Below the pieces are notes generated by a model, which saw nothing but the letters and a program-made list of their open reading frames with translations, made no database searches and had not been told where the DNA came from. The translations under genes and the position numbers were made by a program. Below are positions 13,555-21,275 of a DNA stretch of 22,213 bases, in pieces. The stretch is from the IMG/VR virus record IMGVR_UViG_3300047994_000593, positions 1-22,213 of that record; one strand, written 5' to 3'. Origin of the DNA: a virus. The number at the start of each line of letters is the position of its first letter. Position 1 is the stretch's first letter.

Positions 13555-15192
13555 TCATTTTTTGAAGCGGTTGTCAAATAATAGCTTGCACGCGGTCTTA
13601 GCGGCAGGGTCGCCGGCCTTCGCTGCAGCAATTACCTCTTGGAGCGTGCTGGTCAAGAACTGCCCGGGGAATACCCTTAGGACTCTCCCCTGCCGGTTGG
13701 CTGCGATGTACGCACCACAAGTCTGAGAAAGATCTTGCGCGAGAAGCTGCGGCGATTGCGAAGTCGGAGTGCGACCAACGCCCCCCGCATCCCTCATCGT
13801 CGTGGGGTTCTCATCCTCTGCGATCTGAATCCCACGATCCGGCTTCACCGGCTCATGCGCCCCCGGCTCCACCGCATGATCCGCATCCGTGAACCGCCCT
13901 GCCTCATCGTGATACGAATTGCCCTTCAAGACCCCCTTGCTTTGCCCGAGCCCCAACTCCGCCCGCGCCTCGGCGACGGTCTTGACGCCAGCGTTGACGA
14001 GGATCGCCATCGTCTGCGCCTGCTCAAGGGGATCGACCCCGTCGTCGCCGACCCAGCAGAACTCCAAATCGGGCGCTCGGAAGCAAAGCGCGATCATACG
14101 ATCGAGCGCCATCTTCACCCAGGCCTTCAGCGGTACGAGGCCTTCCGTCGCTGCCTGTGTGCGCAAAGTCTGCGATGTCGCGCGGTTGACCTGCGTAATG
14201 AACGCGGACGCTGGCGCCGAGAAGGCGTAGCAGATCACCCGCGCCAACCAGTCGTCATACATGTCTTTGAGCGGCGGCTGGCGCGTCTCGGTTAGCTTGA
14301 ACTCCGCCGGCATGAACTTCACCATGCGCCGGCGCGCGAGATTTCCTGACATTAGCGCGTCGAAATAATCCTGGAACTGCCGGATCTGATCGACCGTCCA
14401 ATCTTTCGGCAGCGTCGCGAAGGAATCCGGGATCGAGCCGGTGTTGTAGTAATCGAGCGTCGCCTGTTCGCGCCTGAGCGCGATGTTGATCGTCAGCGCG
14501 ATCTGCTCGACCGGCGAGAAACCATAAAGCCGATGCGAGCGAAGATTGCGCGGAAGATAGAGCAATTCGTCGGCGGCGAAATCGGCCGCCGGCACGCCGT
14601 GCAGCACCTGCTGATAGGCGGGATCGGGCGAGACGGGCGCTCGCCCGTCCTCGCCGATCAGCGGCTTGATCGTCGCCCCATCGATGACGTCGAGCGAGTA
14701 GACGGCGCCGGAACGCGCATAGCGCGGATAGATCGTCGCCGCGTCGATGACCAGCATGTCCTCGACGATCATGCGTAACCAAGTCGCGAAATCATGCCGG
14801 CGATCGGGCATGGCGAGGAAGGCGCGCAGCGGCGCGCAACGGCTTGCCGCGCCCGCGCCGCCGGAGACACGCGGCCGGACAGTCCAGTTCAGCGCCGCGA
14901 TCTGATCCTTGCGGGTCTCTATCACGGTGCGCAGCAGCGGCAGTTCGTCGGCGAGCGAGCGCAACTGGCCAAACGACATCAGGTTGTCGGAGCGCGGCAC
15001 ATAGTTGATGTTGAGGCCGAAGGGATAATCCCACTGGCGCCCCTTCACCTCCGGCGGCGCTTGCGGGACAAGAGGTTGTTGCGGCCCGAACCAGCTTTCG
15101 GGACTGACGCCTGTTATGACGTAGCGCGTCGCGGCGGTCAGGCGCGCGAACACGCTGGCGGGAATCGGCGTTTCGACGCCCCCTGAAGGCAT
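13555..15192 (-). CDS. Cassette 4: full-length phage portal protein with C-terminal toxin tip
   Basis: The product has 545 residues; the ATG at 15192 has AGGA about 8 bases upstream. Residues 1-420 are a complete portal of the type with NINYVPRSDNLMSFGQLR, VIETRKDQIAALNWTVRPR, MLVIDAATIYPRY, LYLPRNLRSHRLYGFSPVEQ, YYNTGSIPDSF and ITQVNRATSQTL. A portal forms the dodecameric ring through which DNA enters and leaves the capsid. The junction NSYHDEAGRFTDADHAVEPG is at 425-444, then a VKPDRGIQIAEDEN linker. Residues about 493-545 (AYIAANRQGRVLRVFPGQFL, then DPAAKTACKLLFDNRFKK) match a small tip seen at the C-terminus of Rhs/CDI toxins. It lies after the tail completion-like gene, where a portal gene is not expected. 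It is the only copy here with the N-terminus. Confidence 0.85.
   Translation of the reverse strand: MPSGGVETPIPASVFARLTAATRYVITGVSPESWFGPQQPLVPQAPPEVKGRQWDYPFGLNINYVPRSDNLMSFGQLRSLADELPLLRTVIETRKDQIAALNWTVRPRVSGGAGAASRCAPLRAFLAMPDRRHDFATWLRMIVEDMLVIDAATIYPRYARSGAVYSLDVIDGATIKPLIGEDGRAPVSPDPAYQQVLHGVPAADFAADELLYLPRNLRSHRLYGFSPVEQIALTINIALRREQATLDYYNTGSIPDSFATLPKDWTVDQIRQFQDYFDALMSGNLARRRMVKFMPAEFKLTETRQPPLKDMYDDWLARVICYAFSAPASAFITQVNRATSQTLRTQAATEGLVPLKAWVKMALDRMIALCFRAPDLEFCWVGDDGVDPLEQAQTMAILVNAGVKTVAEARAELGLGQSKGVLKGNSYHDEAGRFTDADHAVEPGAHEPVKPDRGIQIAEDENPTTMRDAGGVGRTPTSQSPQLLAQDLSQTCGAYIAANRQGRVLRVFPGQFLTSTLQEVIAAAKAGDPAAKTACKLLFDNRFKK
14096..14250. repeat. 155-bp portal repeat identical to 6713-6867
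   Basis: This segment of the full-length portal gene is identical by eye to the decayed cassette 8 copy. Confidence 0.8.
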
Positions 15193-15224
15193 GAGCTTGT
15201 CCTTTGGTGAATGGGAGGCGCCGC

Positions 15225-15659
15225 TTAAGGCGCGACAAGGCGCACGCTAACGACCGCCAACCCGTCGCCGTCGAGATCCCCGGTGTCCCGCACGGGCACG
15301 CCGATGATCTTGCAATCGTAGACCGCGCCGCCGAGTGTCTGGCGCCCCTTTGTGAGGTCGAGCCCACGCGGCTCCAGCGCGGCGTCGACCGCATCGAGCG
15401 CATCGTTGATAGAGCGAGCGCCGGGCCGCGAAGGGTCGCGCGCGTCAAAATAGAGGAAAAGCTTGGCTTCGAGCGTGCGGCGCGGCGCCGCCAGCGAGGT
15501 CCATTGGTAGGTCTCCGAGCCGGATTCCAACTGAAAGAGCGCCGGACGCAGACGCGCCGGCACCTCGCTCCATAGCTTGATGCGCCGTGAGGCGACGCCC
15601 CAGGCATAGGCGGCGGAAACGCGCTGGAACAACGCGGAGAAAGCGGCTTCGCGGCTCAT
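15225..15659 (-). CDS. Tail completion / head-tail joining protein (DUF3168-like)
   Basis: The product has 144 residues; its ATG overlaps the upstream stop (ATGA at 15659-15656). It begins MSREAAFSALFQRVSAAYAW and has a beta-rich middle (LRPALFQLESGSETY, RRTLEAKLFLYFDARD) and a C-terminus LAVVSVRLVAP. Length, position after the HK97-gp10-like gene and fold pattern fit the tail completion proteins that sit at the top of the tail tube. In intact phages of this type the next gene is the tail tube; here the portal cassettes intervene, beginning 32 bases downstream. Confidence 0.65.
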   Translation of the reverse strand: MSREAAFSALFQRVSAAYAWGVASRRIKLWSEVPARLRPALFQLESGSETYQWTSLAAPRRTLEAKLFLYFDARDPSRPGARSINDALDAVDAALEPRGLDLTKGRQTLGGAVYDCKIIGVPVRDTGDLDGDGLAVVSVRLVAP

Positions 15660-16141
15660 CTGTCGTCCCAGGCCTCCGTGGCGACGCTCGCGAGTTCGGC
15701 GACGATCTCGTCGCGCGACTCGTCGAGACTGGACAGGAGATAGGCGTGCGGGGGGATCGTTGAACCCGGATGCGAGACGCGGCGGGCGAAGCGCAGCGCG
15801 CCGCCTACGAGGAAGGCGAGCGCCCTCGCCTTGTCCGCCACGATCTCATGCGCCGACGTTCGGCCGCCGTATTCCTGGATGGCGGCGTATTTGATGTCGC
15901 CGAATGAGCCGATCGTCGCCGTCAGTGAGCCGCCTTCCAGCGAGATATCGGCCGAGATCGAGTCTTTGAGCGCTCCCGTCTTTGTTTGCAGCACACCCCC
16001 CGACAATTTCTCGTCGCGCACTTTGGCGACGAGCGCCCTCGCGAGGTCGCGCGACTTGGCTTCGAGCCGGGCCTGCAGGTCGGCAGGTAGGTTGGCCAGG
16101 TCGTTCTCCAGCGCATCTGCGCCCGTGAGTCTCGCGAACAT
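15656..16141 (-). CDS. HK97 gp10-like head-tail joining protein
   Basis: The product has 161 residues from the ATG at 16141, which shares a base with the upstream TGA (TGATG), so the two genes are coupled. A longer frame to 16477 overlaps the connector gene and was rejected. Typical features are LENDLANLPADLQARLEA at the N-terminus, LQTKTGALKDSISADIS, and YAAIQEYGGRTSAHEI, the IQEYGG motif of HK97-gp10-family proteins, followed by HPGSTIPPHAYL. It would act at the head-tail interface or as a stopper-associated protein. Confidence 0.8.
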   Translation of the reverse strand: MFARLTGADALENDLANLPADLQARLEAKSRDLARALVAKVRDEKLSGGVLQTKTGALKDSISADISLEGGSLTATIGSFGDIKYAAIQEYGGRTSAHEIVADKARALAFLVGGALRFARRVSHPGSTIPPHAYLLSSLDESRDEIVAELASVATEAWDDR

Positions 16142-16953
16142 CAGAAGGCCGCGCGCCGGTAAGGCGCTATGAGCGCCAACACAGAGGCCGAGACCCCCGA
16201 GGTGTCGTAGGAGATCGTTTCCTGGCCGCCGAGCGATTTGGAACGCAAACCGATGCGCTCGGAGGCGCGGAATCGCTCGGCGGCGAGTTCCGTCGCGGCC
16301 TGTACGAGATCCTGCGGAATGAAGCCATAAGAGAGCGAGAGCGCGGCGCCGGCATCGCTGGCGCTGAACCGATAGAGACCGGCGGAGACCGAATATTGTC
16401 CAGCCGCCGGTGCGCCCGTCGTCGCTTGCAGAAACAGCCCCGAGTTCGAATAGACGACGCCGAGGTCGCTCGCCCACGCGCCGAACGGCGCCGCTGCGCT
16501 AATCAGATAAGGCGCCGTCGCGGGCGCCATCCAAGCTTCGCCCTCAATAGCGTAACCCGCCTGATAGGCGACGATGAGGCTCTGCCGGCGTCTCAGAAAG
16601 CGCCGGCCGAAAATGTCGAGGGCCTGCGGTCGGCCCGGCGGCGCGAGGTCGGCAGGCTGCAACAGAAAGCCAAGTTGCGGAGGCGCTCCCGCCGGAGGCA
16701 CGACAAGGCCATCGAGGATGACCGAAGTCACCTGTTGAATGGGCCAGTTCGCGAGATAGACGCGTTCGCTCTCAATATCGATCGTGTCCGTGTAGCGTTG
16801 CGGAAGCAGCGACGTCCGGCTCAAGGCCGCATAGATCGCACGGCTCGCGGCGGTGACCAGCGCGGCCAGCATCGTATCGCTCGCCGTCGGCTCGCTGGGC
16901 AAGCCCAGCCAAGCCTTGACGTTCGCGACCGTTGTGAGGTCGTAAGCAGACAT
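16141..16953 (-). CDS. Head-tail connector (gp6-like) with inserted Ig-like module
   Basis: The product has 270 residues; GGAG is 6 bases before the ATG at 16953. The N-terminus (LTTVANVKAWLGLP, DTMLAALVTAASRAIYAAL) and the segment SLIVAYQAGYA are those of a gp6-type connector. The family sequence resumes at DLVQAATELAAERF and ERIGLRSKSLGGQETISYD. Between them, residues about 146-212 are an extra beta-rich module (DLGVVYSNSG, PAAGQYSVSAGLYRFSASD) placed in a loop of the connector. The same module occurs in the tail tube protein. The protein would bind the portal ring on the outside of the capsid vertex. Confidence 0.75.
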   Translation of the reverse strand: MSAYDLTTVANVKAWLGLPSEPTASDTMLAALVTAASRAIYAALSRTSLLPQRYTDTIDIESERVYLANWPIQQVTSVILDGLVVPPAGAPPQLGFLLQPADLAPPGRPQALDIFGRRFLRRRQSLIVAYQAGYAIEGEAWMAPATAPYLISAAAPFGAWASDLGVVYSNSGLFLQATTGAPAAGQYSVSAGLYRFSASDAGAALSLSYGFIPQDLVQAATELAAERFRASERIGLRSKSLGGQETISYDTSGVSASVLALIAPYRRAAF

Positions 16954-16987
16954 CTTTGCTCCGCTTATGATTGAGGCGAGCCTGTGT

Positions 16988-18475
16988 TCAGCCGTTGCCG
17001 ATGTTGTTCAGCACGCCGATGCCGAACGGCGCATAGACGGCCAGCACTTCTTCGGTGTAGACGCCGTATTCGCGCCGGCGGGTGCGCAGCGGCCAATCGA
17101 CGCGGTAATAGTCGCGCCGCGTCATCACCTCGGCGACGTTGGGAACCTGGTTGGACTGATACCAGACCGGCAGTCGCTCGCAATAGGCGAGTATGGTGCC
17201 CGGCGGCAGATCGGGATGAACCTTGATCGGAATGTCGAAACCGCCGTCAACACTGAACGGGTTGTAATACCAGCGCACGACGCCGTTGGCGGTAATGCCA
17301 TAGGGCATGCTCGACTCGCCGTCGGCCTGCACATTGTAGCGCAGCAGCGGGCCGGAGGCGTTGGTGAGGCATTTGGCGGTGATGTTGCGCTGCTCCTGCG
17401 TGTTGACATAGAGCACCGTCGGGGAGATGCGGTAGTTGTTCCACATCGACATCAGCATGTTGTCTATCTCAACCACCGAGCCTCGCCCGGAGGCGGTGAG
17501 GAACGAGCCTGTGCCCGCTGTGCCGGCGCCCAGCGACTGCACATAGGCGTTGTTGGAGGGGTTGAACGCGACGCTCAACAAGCCGTCGAACGCGAGGTTC
17601 GGATTGCGCGAATTGTCGGCGGTGATAGTGTTTGCGAGCTGCTGGCCAGTGAGCAGCGGCGCGCTGAAGATCGCGCTGTTGAGCGTTGTGATCGCCTGCA
17701 ACGATTCGGACCCCGCCGCGCCGACGAACCAGGCATAGGCGACGGCGCCATTGACCAACGAAACGCTTGCGGAAAGTGTCTGGCCGAGTGTCACCGCCTG
17801 TGTGGCGTTGGCGCTGCGCATGGAGGAGCCGCCGTTCAGCGTGTAGGTGTTGCCGTCGTTGCCGGTGATCGTCTTGGAAGTGGCGACGCCGCTGCTGGCC
17901 GAGGAGTTGCGATAGCCCTCGAAGGACAGGGCGACAACGATGACGGAATAAGTCGCGGCCGGCAGCGTCGCGCCGGAGCCAGCGGCGGAGAGCACTGGGG
18001 TCGCCGGGGTCCCAAGCGCGACCGAGACATTGCCGCCGAGCAGCGCCGTCTCCTCCTTCCGCATGGTCTTCTGCAACAGCCGCAGCGTCGCGGTTGAGTT
18101 GACGTCTTCGAAGCCCTGCGCGGCGGCCTCGGCTTCGAAGGTGACTGTGTCTTCCTCGCCGAGAGTCACATAGGGCGCAACCATGGGCGTTGCGGTATAG
18201 CTCATGCTCGCGGTACGCTGGCCTTCCGGCACCCAGCCCATCGCGTCGAAACCGGAACCGGTGATGGAGAAGATCGTGCGCCAACGCGCGGCGTCGCCGG
18301 GGAACTGGCGTTGCACCCGTGGCAGCGAATTGCGCAGCGGCGTGATGACGGGATAGAGGTTCTTGGCCGGCGCCTGAAGATCATAGGCAGTCAGGCCGGT
18401 GGAGATCGTGACGTTCTTGGCGAGCGACGCTTTCATCAGTTCAAGCGTCTCTTGCGTCGTGGCGGCGAGGGACAT
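16988..18475 (-). CDS. Phage major capsid protein with inserted Ig/FN3-like domain
   Basis: The product has 495 residues. I chose the ATG at 18475 (MSLAATTQETLELMKASLAK) because AGGA lies about 8 bases upstream; the frame stays open to 18676 but that extension overlaps a decayed portal scrap. The N-arm and E-loop region (NLYPVITPLRNSLPRV) and the C-terminal VWYQSNQVPNVAEVMTRRDY and RREYGVYTEEVLAVYAPFGI fit a HK97-fold major capsid protein. Residues about 152-278 (PVLSAAGSGATLPAATYSVI, GNTYTLNGGSS, GAVAYAWFVGAAG) look like an inserted Ig or FN3-like domain that would project from the capsid surface. No prohead protease gene is visible next to it. Confidence 0.8.
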   Translation of the reverse strand: MSLAATTQETLELMKASLAKNVTISTGLTAYDLQAPAKNLYPVITPLRNSLPRVQRQFPGDAARWRTIFSITGSGFDAMGWVPEGQRTASMSYTATPMVAPYVTLGEEDTVTFEAEAAAQGFEDVNSTATLRLLQKTMRKEETALLGGNVSVALGTPATPVLSAAGSGATLPAATYSVIVVALSFEGYRNSSASSGVATSKTITGNDGNTYTLNGGSSMRSANATQAVTLGQTLSASVSLVNGAVAYAWFVGAAGSESLQAITTLNSAIFSAPLLTGQQLANTITADNSRNPNLAFDGLLSVAFNPSNNAYVQSLGAGTAGTGSFLTASGRGSVVEIDNMLMSMWNNYRISPTVLYVNTQEQRNITAKCLTNASGPLLRYNVQADGESSMPYGITANGVVRWYYNPFSVDGGFDIPIKVHPDLPPGTILAYCERLPVWYQSNQVPNVAEVMTRRDYYRVDWPLRTRRREYGVYTEEVLAVYAPFGIGVLNNIGNG

Positions 18476-18659
18476 GCGAGGTTCCTGTGGCGTGAGAGAG
18501 CGACGCGTCAGGGGACGCGGCGGTTTGGGACAGTTTTCGGTTGAGATTGCGGGCCGAGGCTGGCGACAGTGCAATTCAATCGGAGCCGATAATAGAAAGG
18601 GCAAAGTCGGAGGCTCTTGAAAGCTATCCTCGAAGGGGAAGAAGCCCAAAAGCAACCGT

Positions 18660-18783
18660 AGCGGCTGCCTGATCAACTGGCGATTCCGTCGGCGGGGTGG
18701 CGCTGGAATCTGGGACGGCCGGTGTTGCAGGCGCCGGGCGTCGCCTGCGCCCGCTATAGCGCGATGTTAATCGTCAGTTCGAC
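18660..18783 (-). pseudogene. Cassette 3: tiny decayed portal scrap
   Basis: About 120 bases retain recognisable portal homology: VELTINIAL, an amber stop, RAQAT, then CAACACCGG (NTG) and a degraded match to the DSFATLPKDW and VDQIRQ segment. Compared with the portal there are several substitutions and indels. It lies between an immunity remnant and the capsid gene leader. It shows that a portal copy once abutted the capsid gene. Confidence 0.6.
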
Positions 18784-18806
18784 ATGCGGTTTGTTTCTAC
18801 AGGACG

Positions 18807-18920
18807 CTAGACAGCGTTCTTTGGTTGGATCGGTAGAAGTGGTTGAACCGACCAGAGAACGCCGCTCTTGGCGAATATCGCCTCCATCGCTTCGATGAAG
18901 CCGGGATTGACGGCGGCCGG
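18807..18920 (-). pseudogene. Remnant of a second immunity gene related to the cassette 1 immunity gene
   Basis: The minus-strand frame reads NPGFIEAMEAIFAKSG, then SVQPLLPI and a TAG at 18809-18807. This matches the C-terminus of the protein at 20811-21275 (DAGFVDALEAIFAENG, SDAPLLPV). The N-terminal part is missing and the frame upstream has a TGA, so this is the tail of a deleted immunity gene of the same family. It implies that cassette 2 or 3 once carried a cassette-1-like toxin pair. Confidence 0.6.
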
Positions 18921-19076
18921 GGGGCGCGATCTCCGAATTGGGTTTGTGCTATCTGTTGTCACTGCTTTGTACCGTAAATGAGCGTTCCCATCCGAAGAAA
19001 TACGCTTTCATTGACTTCCCTCGAGAACTGGATTTTCATCCGGATCGCCACGAAAAGCAATTCCTGATCTGTGCAA

Positions 19077-20810
19077 TCAGCATAATTCCAGACCGCGGCT
19101 CCAGCGCAGGACGTGCGACCGTCTCCGTGTTGGCGTTCCTGTTGAGTCCAGGGCAGGCGCTGCGGATATCCCTGGCGCTGGGACTGCGGTCGATCCCGGC
19201 TCAGCCACTTGCGTTCCGTTGGTTGCGCAGCTCTGCTCGTCAACTGGAGGACCATTGTCCGTCGACCCGTCAGTGGATCCTGACGGGGTAGGCGCGTTGG
19301 CAGGCGAGGTTTGCGCCGCCAGAAAGGTCGGCTTGGCCGGTAGGTTTAGCACCTCAAAGCCGTTTCCTGGAGATGTCGTTGCGCTTCGTAGTTCGTTTGT
19401 GTCAGGGTTCCAATATAGCTTGAAATTAGCTTCGCTTTGGCCATTGCCTTCAGGCCGAATCTCTTCGGGGGCAGGGTCAACCTGTTCAACGACTGCGTCC
19501 GTCATCGTCGTGCTGTGGTCTCTGTTGTCAGCTACCCGCACCCCGCGATCGGGTTTCACATGCTCATGCGACCCCGGCTCGACCGCATTCGCCGCATCGG
19601 TGAACCTTCCCGCCTCATCGTGATACGGGTTGAACTTCGCAACGGCCGCCGCGAGCCCAAGCCCCAACTCCGCCCGCGCCTCGGCGACCGACTTCACGCC
19701 GGCGTTGACAAGGATCGCGATGGTCTGCGCCTGCTCCAGCGGATCGACGCCGTCGTCGCCGACCCAGCAGAACTCCAAATCGGGCGCATGGAAGCAAAGC
19801 CCGATCGTGCGATCGAGCGCCGCCTTCACCCACGCCTTCAGCGGCGCCAGCCCTTCCTGCGTCGCCTGCGTGCGAAGCGTCTCAGACGTCGCGCGGTTGA
19901 CCTGCGTTACGAAAGCCGACGCCGGCACGGAGAAGGCGTAGCAGATCACCCGCGCCAGCCATTCGTCGTAGAGGTCCTTCAGCGGCGGCTGGCGCGTCTC
20001 GGTGAGCTTGAACTCCGCCGGCATAAACTTCACCATCCGCCGCCGCGCGAGATTGCCTGACATCAGCGCGTCAAAATAATCCTGGAACTGCCTTATCTGA
20101 TCGACGGTCCAGTCTTTGGGCAGGGTCGCGAACGAGTCCGGGATCGAGCCGGTGTTGTAATAGTCGAGCGTCGCCCGCTCGCGCCTGAGCGCGATGTTGA
20201 TCGTCAGCGCGATCTGCTTCACCGGCTGAGAAGCCATAGAGCCTATGCGAGCGCATGTTGCGCGGCAGATACAGCAATTCGTCGGCGGCGAAATCGGCCG
20301 CTGGCACGCCATGCTGCGCCTGCTGATAGACAGGATCGGGCGAGACGGGTGAGCGCCCGTCCTCGCCGATCAGCGGCTTGATCGTTGCGCCGTCGATCAC
20401 GTCGAGCGAGTAGACCGCGCCAGAGCGGCGTAGCGCGGATAGATCGTCGCCGCGTCGATGACCAGCATGTCCTCGACCAGCATGCGCAGCCAGGTCGCGA
20501 AATCATGCCGGCGGTCGGGCATGCAGAGAAACGCCCGCAACGCCGCGCAGCGGCTGGAAGCGTCCGCCCCTCCTGAGACGCGCGGCCGGATCGTCCAGTT
20601 GAGCGCGGCGATCTGGTCCTTGCGCGTCTCGATGACGGTGCGCAGCAGCGGCAGCGCGTCGGCGAGCGTGCGCAGTTCGCCGAACGACAGGATGTTGTCG
20701 GAGCGCGGCACATAGTTGATGTTGAGGCCGAAGGGATAATCCTATTGGCGGCCCTTGACGTCCAGCGGTGCTTGGGGAACCAGCGGCTGCTGCGGCCCGA
20801 ACTAGCGTTC
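19077..20810 (-). pseudogene. Cassette 2: near-complete portal copy inactivated by stops and frameshifts
   Basis: Homology starts at the codon after the upstream immunity stop (GAA CGC TAG TTC GGG against GAA AGC TGG TTC GGG in the intact copy). Two tryptophan codons have become TAG (near 20805 and 20740), and there is a one-base deletion near 20430 and a one-base insertion near 20225. The last 1.1 kb is open, from KQIALTINIALRRERATLD through the junction NPYHDEAGRFTDAANAVEPG and a VKPDRGVRVADN linker. The tail holds KLYWNPDTNELRSATTSPGN, a relative of the NPDTGDVTYA motif of cassettes 6 and 7, then a proline- and threonine-rich stretch ending GLELC. I see no recognisable toxin, and the end may itself be truncated, since only an immunity remnant follows. 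Confidence 0.7.
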
Positions 20811-21275
20811 TCAACTCACGGTGGTGTGGACGGGAAGAAGTGGCGCGTCCGACCATGGAACGCCATTTTCCGCAAAGATCGCTTCAAGCGCATCGACGAA
20901 GCCGGCGTCGGCCGGGCCGTTTCGTACGTCCGCGTCTGGGAAGCGCATAAATAGATCTCTCAAACGCGCCGAGCCGCGAAAATAGGGTCCATTCCACTCG
21001 AGGCCGCCCGCGTTGGTGAACGGGCTGTGGGTCTGGAGTGTGGAGAGCAAATTCTTTCGAGACTGACCGACGCACAAAAGTGAAACCCGAACCAGGTCGC
21101 ACTTCAAAAGCCTATGCAGAAGATCAACAGCTACTTGCCACCGCTGATTGCTCCCGGCAGATAGCGGAATCCGGTTGCCGAGAACAAATTCTATGGCGCC
21201 AATGTCATCATGGAGCGATTCGCCCAATACATCTTGAATCCAGATCGCGAAATGGGAAAGTGTCGGCATTGTCAT
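20811..21275 (-). CDS. Putative immunity protein for cassette 1
   Basis: The product has 154 residues; its ATG overlaps the toxin stop (ATGA at 21275-21272). It starts MTMPTLSHFAIWIQDVLGES, with a helical middle (WQVAVDLLHRLLKCDLVRVS) and a C-terminus FVDALEAIFAENGVPW and SDAPLLPVHTTVS. It has no signal peptide or membrane segment, so it is probably a soluble cytoplasmic protein. I do not recognise the family. A truncated relative occurs at 18807-18920. Its stop codon directly abuts the portal homology of cassette 2, and its last codons align with portal sequence (GTGAGT against GTCAGT), so the 3' end of the gene may be built from portal DNA. Confidence 0.6.
   Translation of the reverse strand: MTMPTLSHFAIWIQDVLGESLHDDIGAIEFVLGNRIPLSAGSNQRWQVAVDLLHRLLKCDLVRVSLLCVGQSRKNLLSTLQTHSPFTNAGGLEWNGPYFRGSARLRDLFMRFPDADVRNGPADAGFVDALEAIFAENGVPWSDAPLLPVHTTVS

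Noticed and set aside
16967-18097. Long plus-strand reading frame antisense to the capsid gene
   Set aside because: It mirrors the codon structure of the capsid gene, is rich in His, Arg and Gly without domain character, and has no supporting neighbours. Other plus-strand frames (3509-4213, 11009-11710, 12624-13328, 19437-20060) are shadows for the same reason.
18476-18676. Longer capsid protein starting at 18676
   Set aside because: The extension overlaps the decayed portal scrap and has no capsid-like sequence; the ATG at 18475 has an AGGA site.
18959-19255. Separate 98-residue gene overlapping the end of cassette 2
   Set aside because: It is in another frame, its first half is Arg/Gln-rich shadow sequence, and it has no ribosome site. 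The last part could be a frameshifted toxin end, but I cannot support that.
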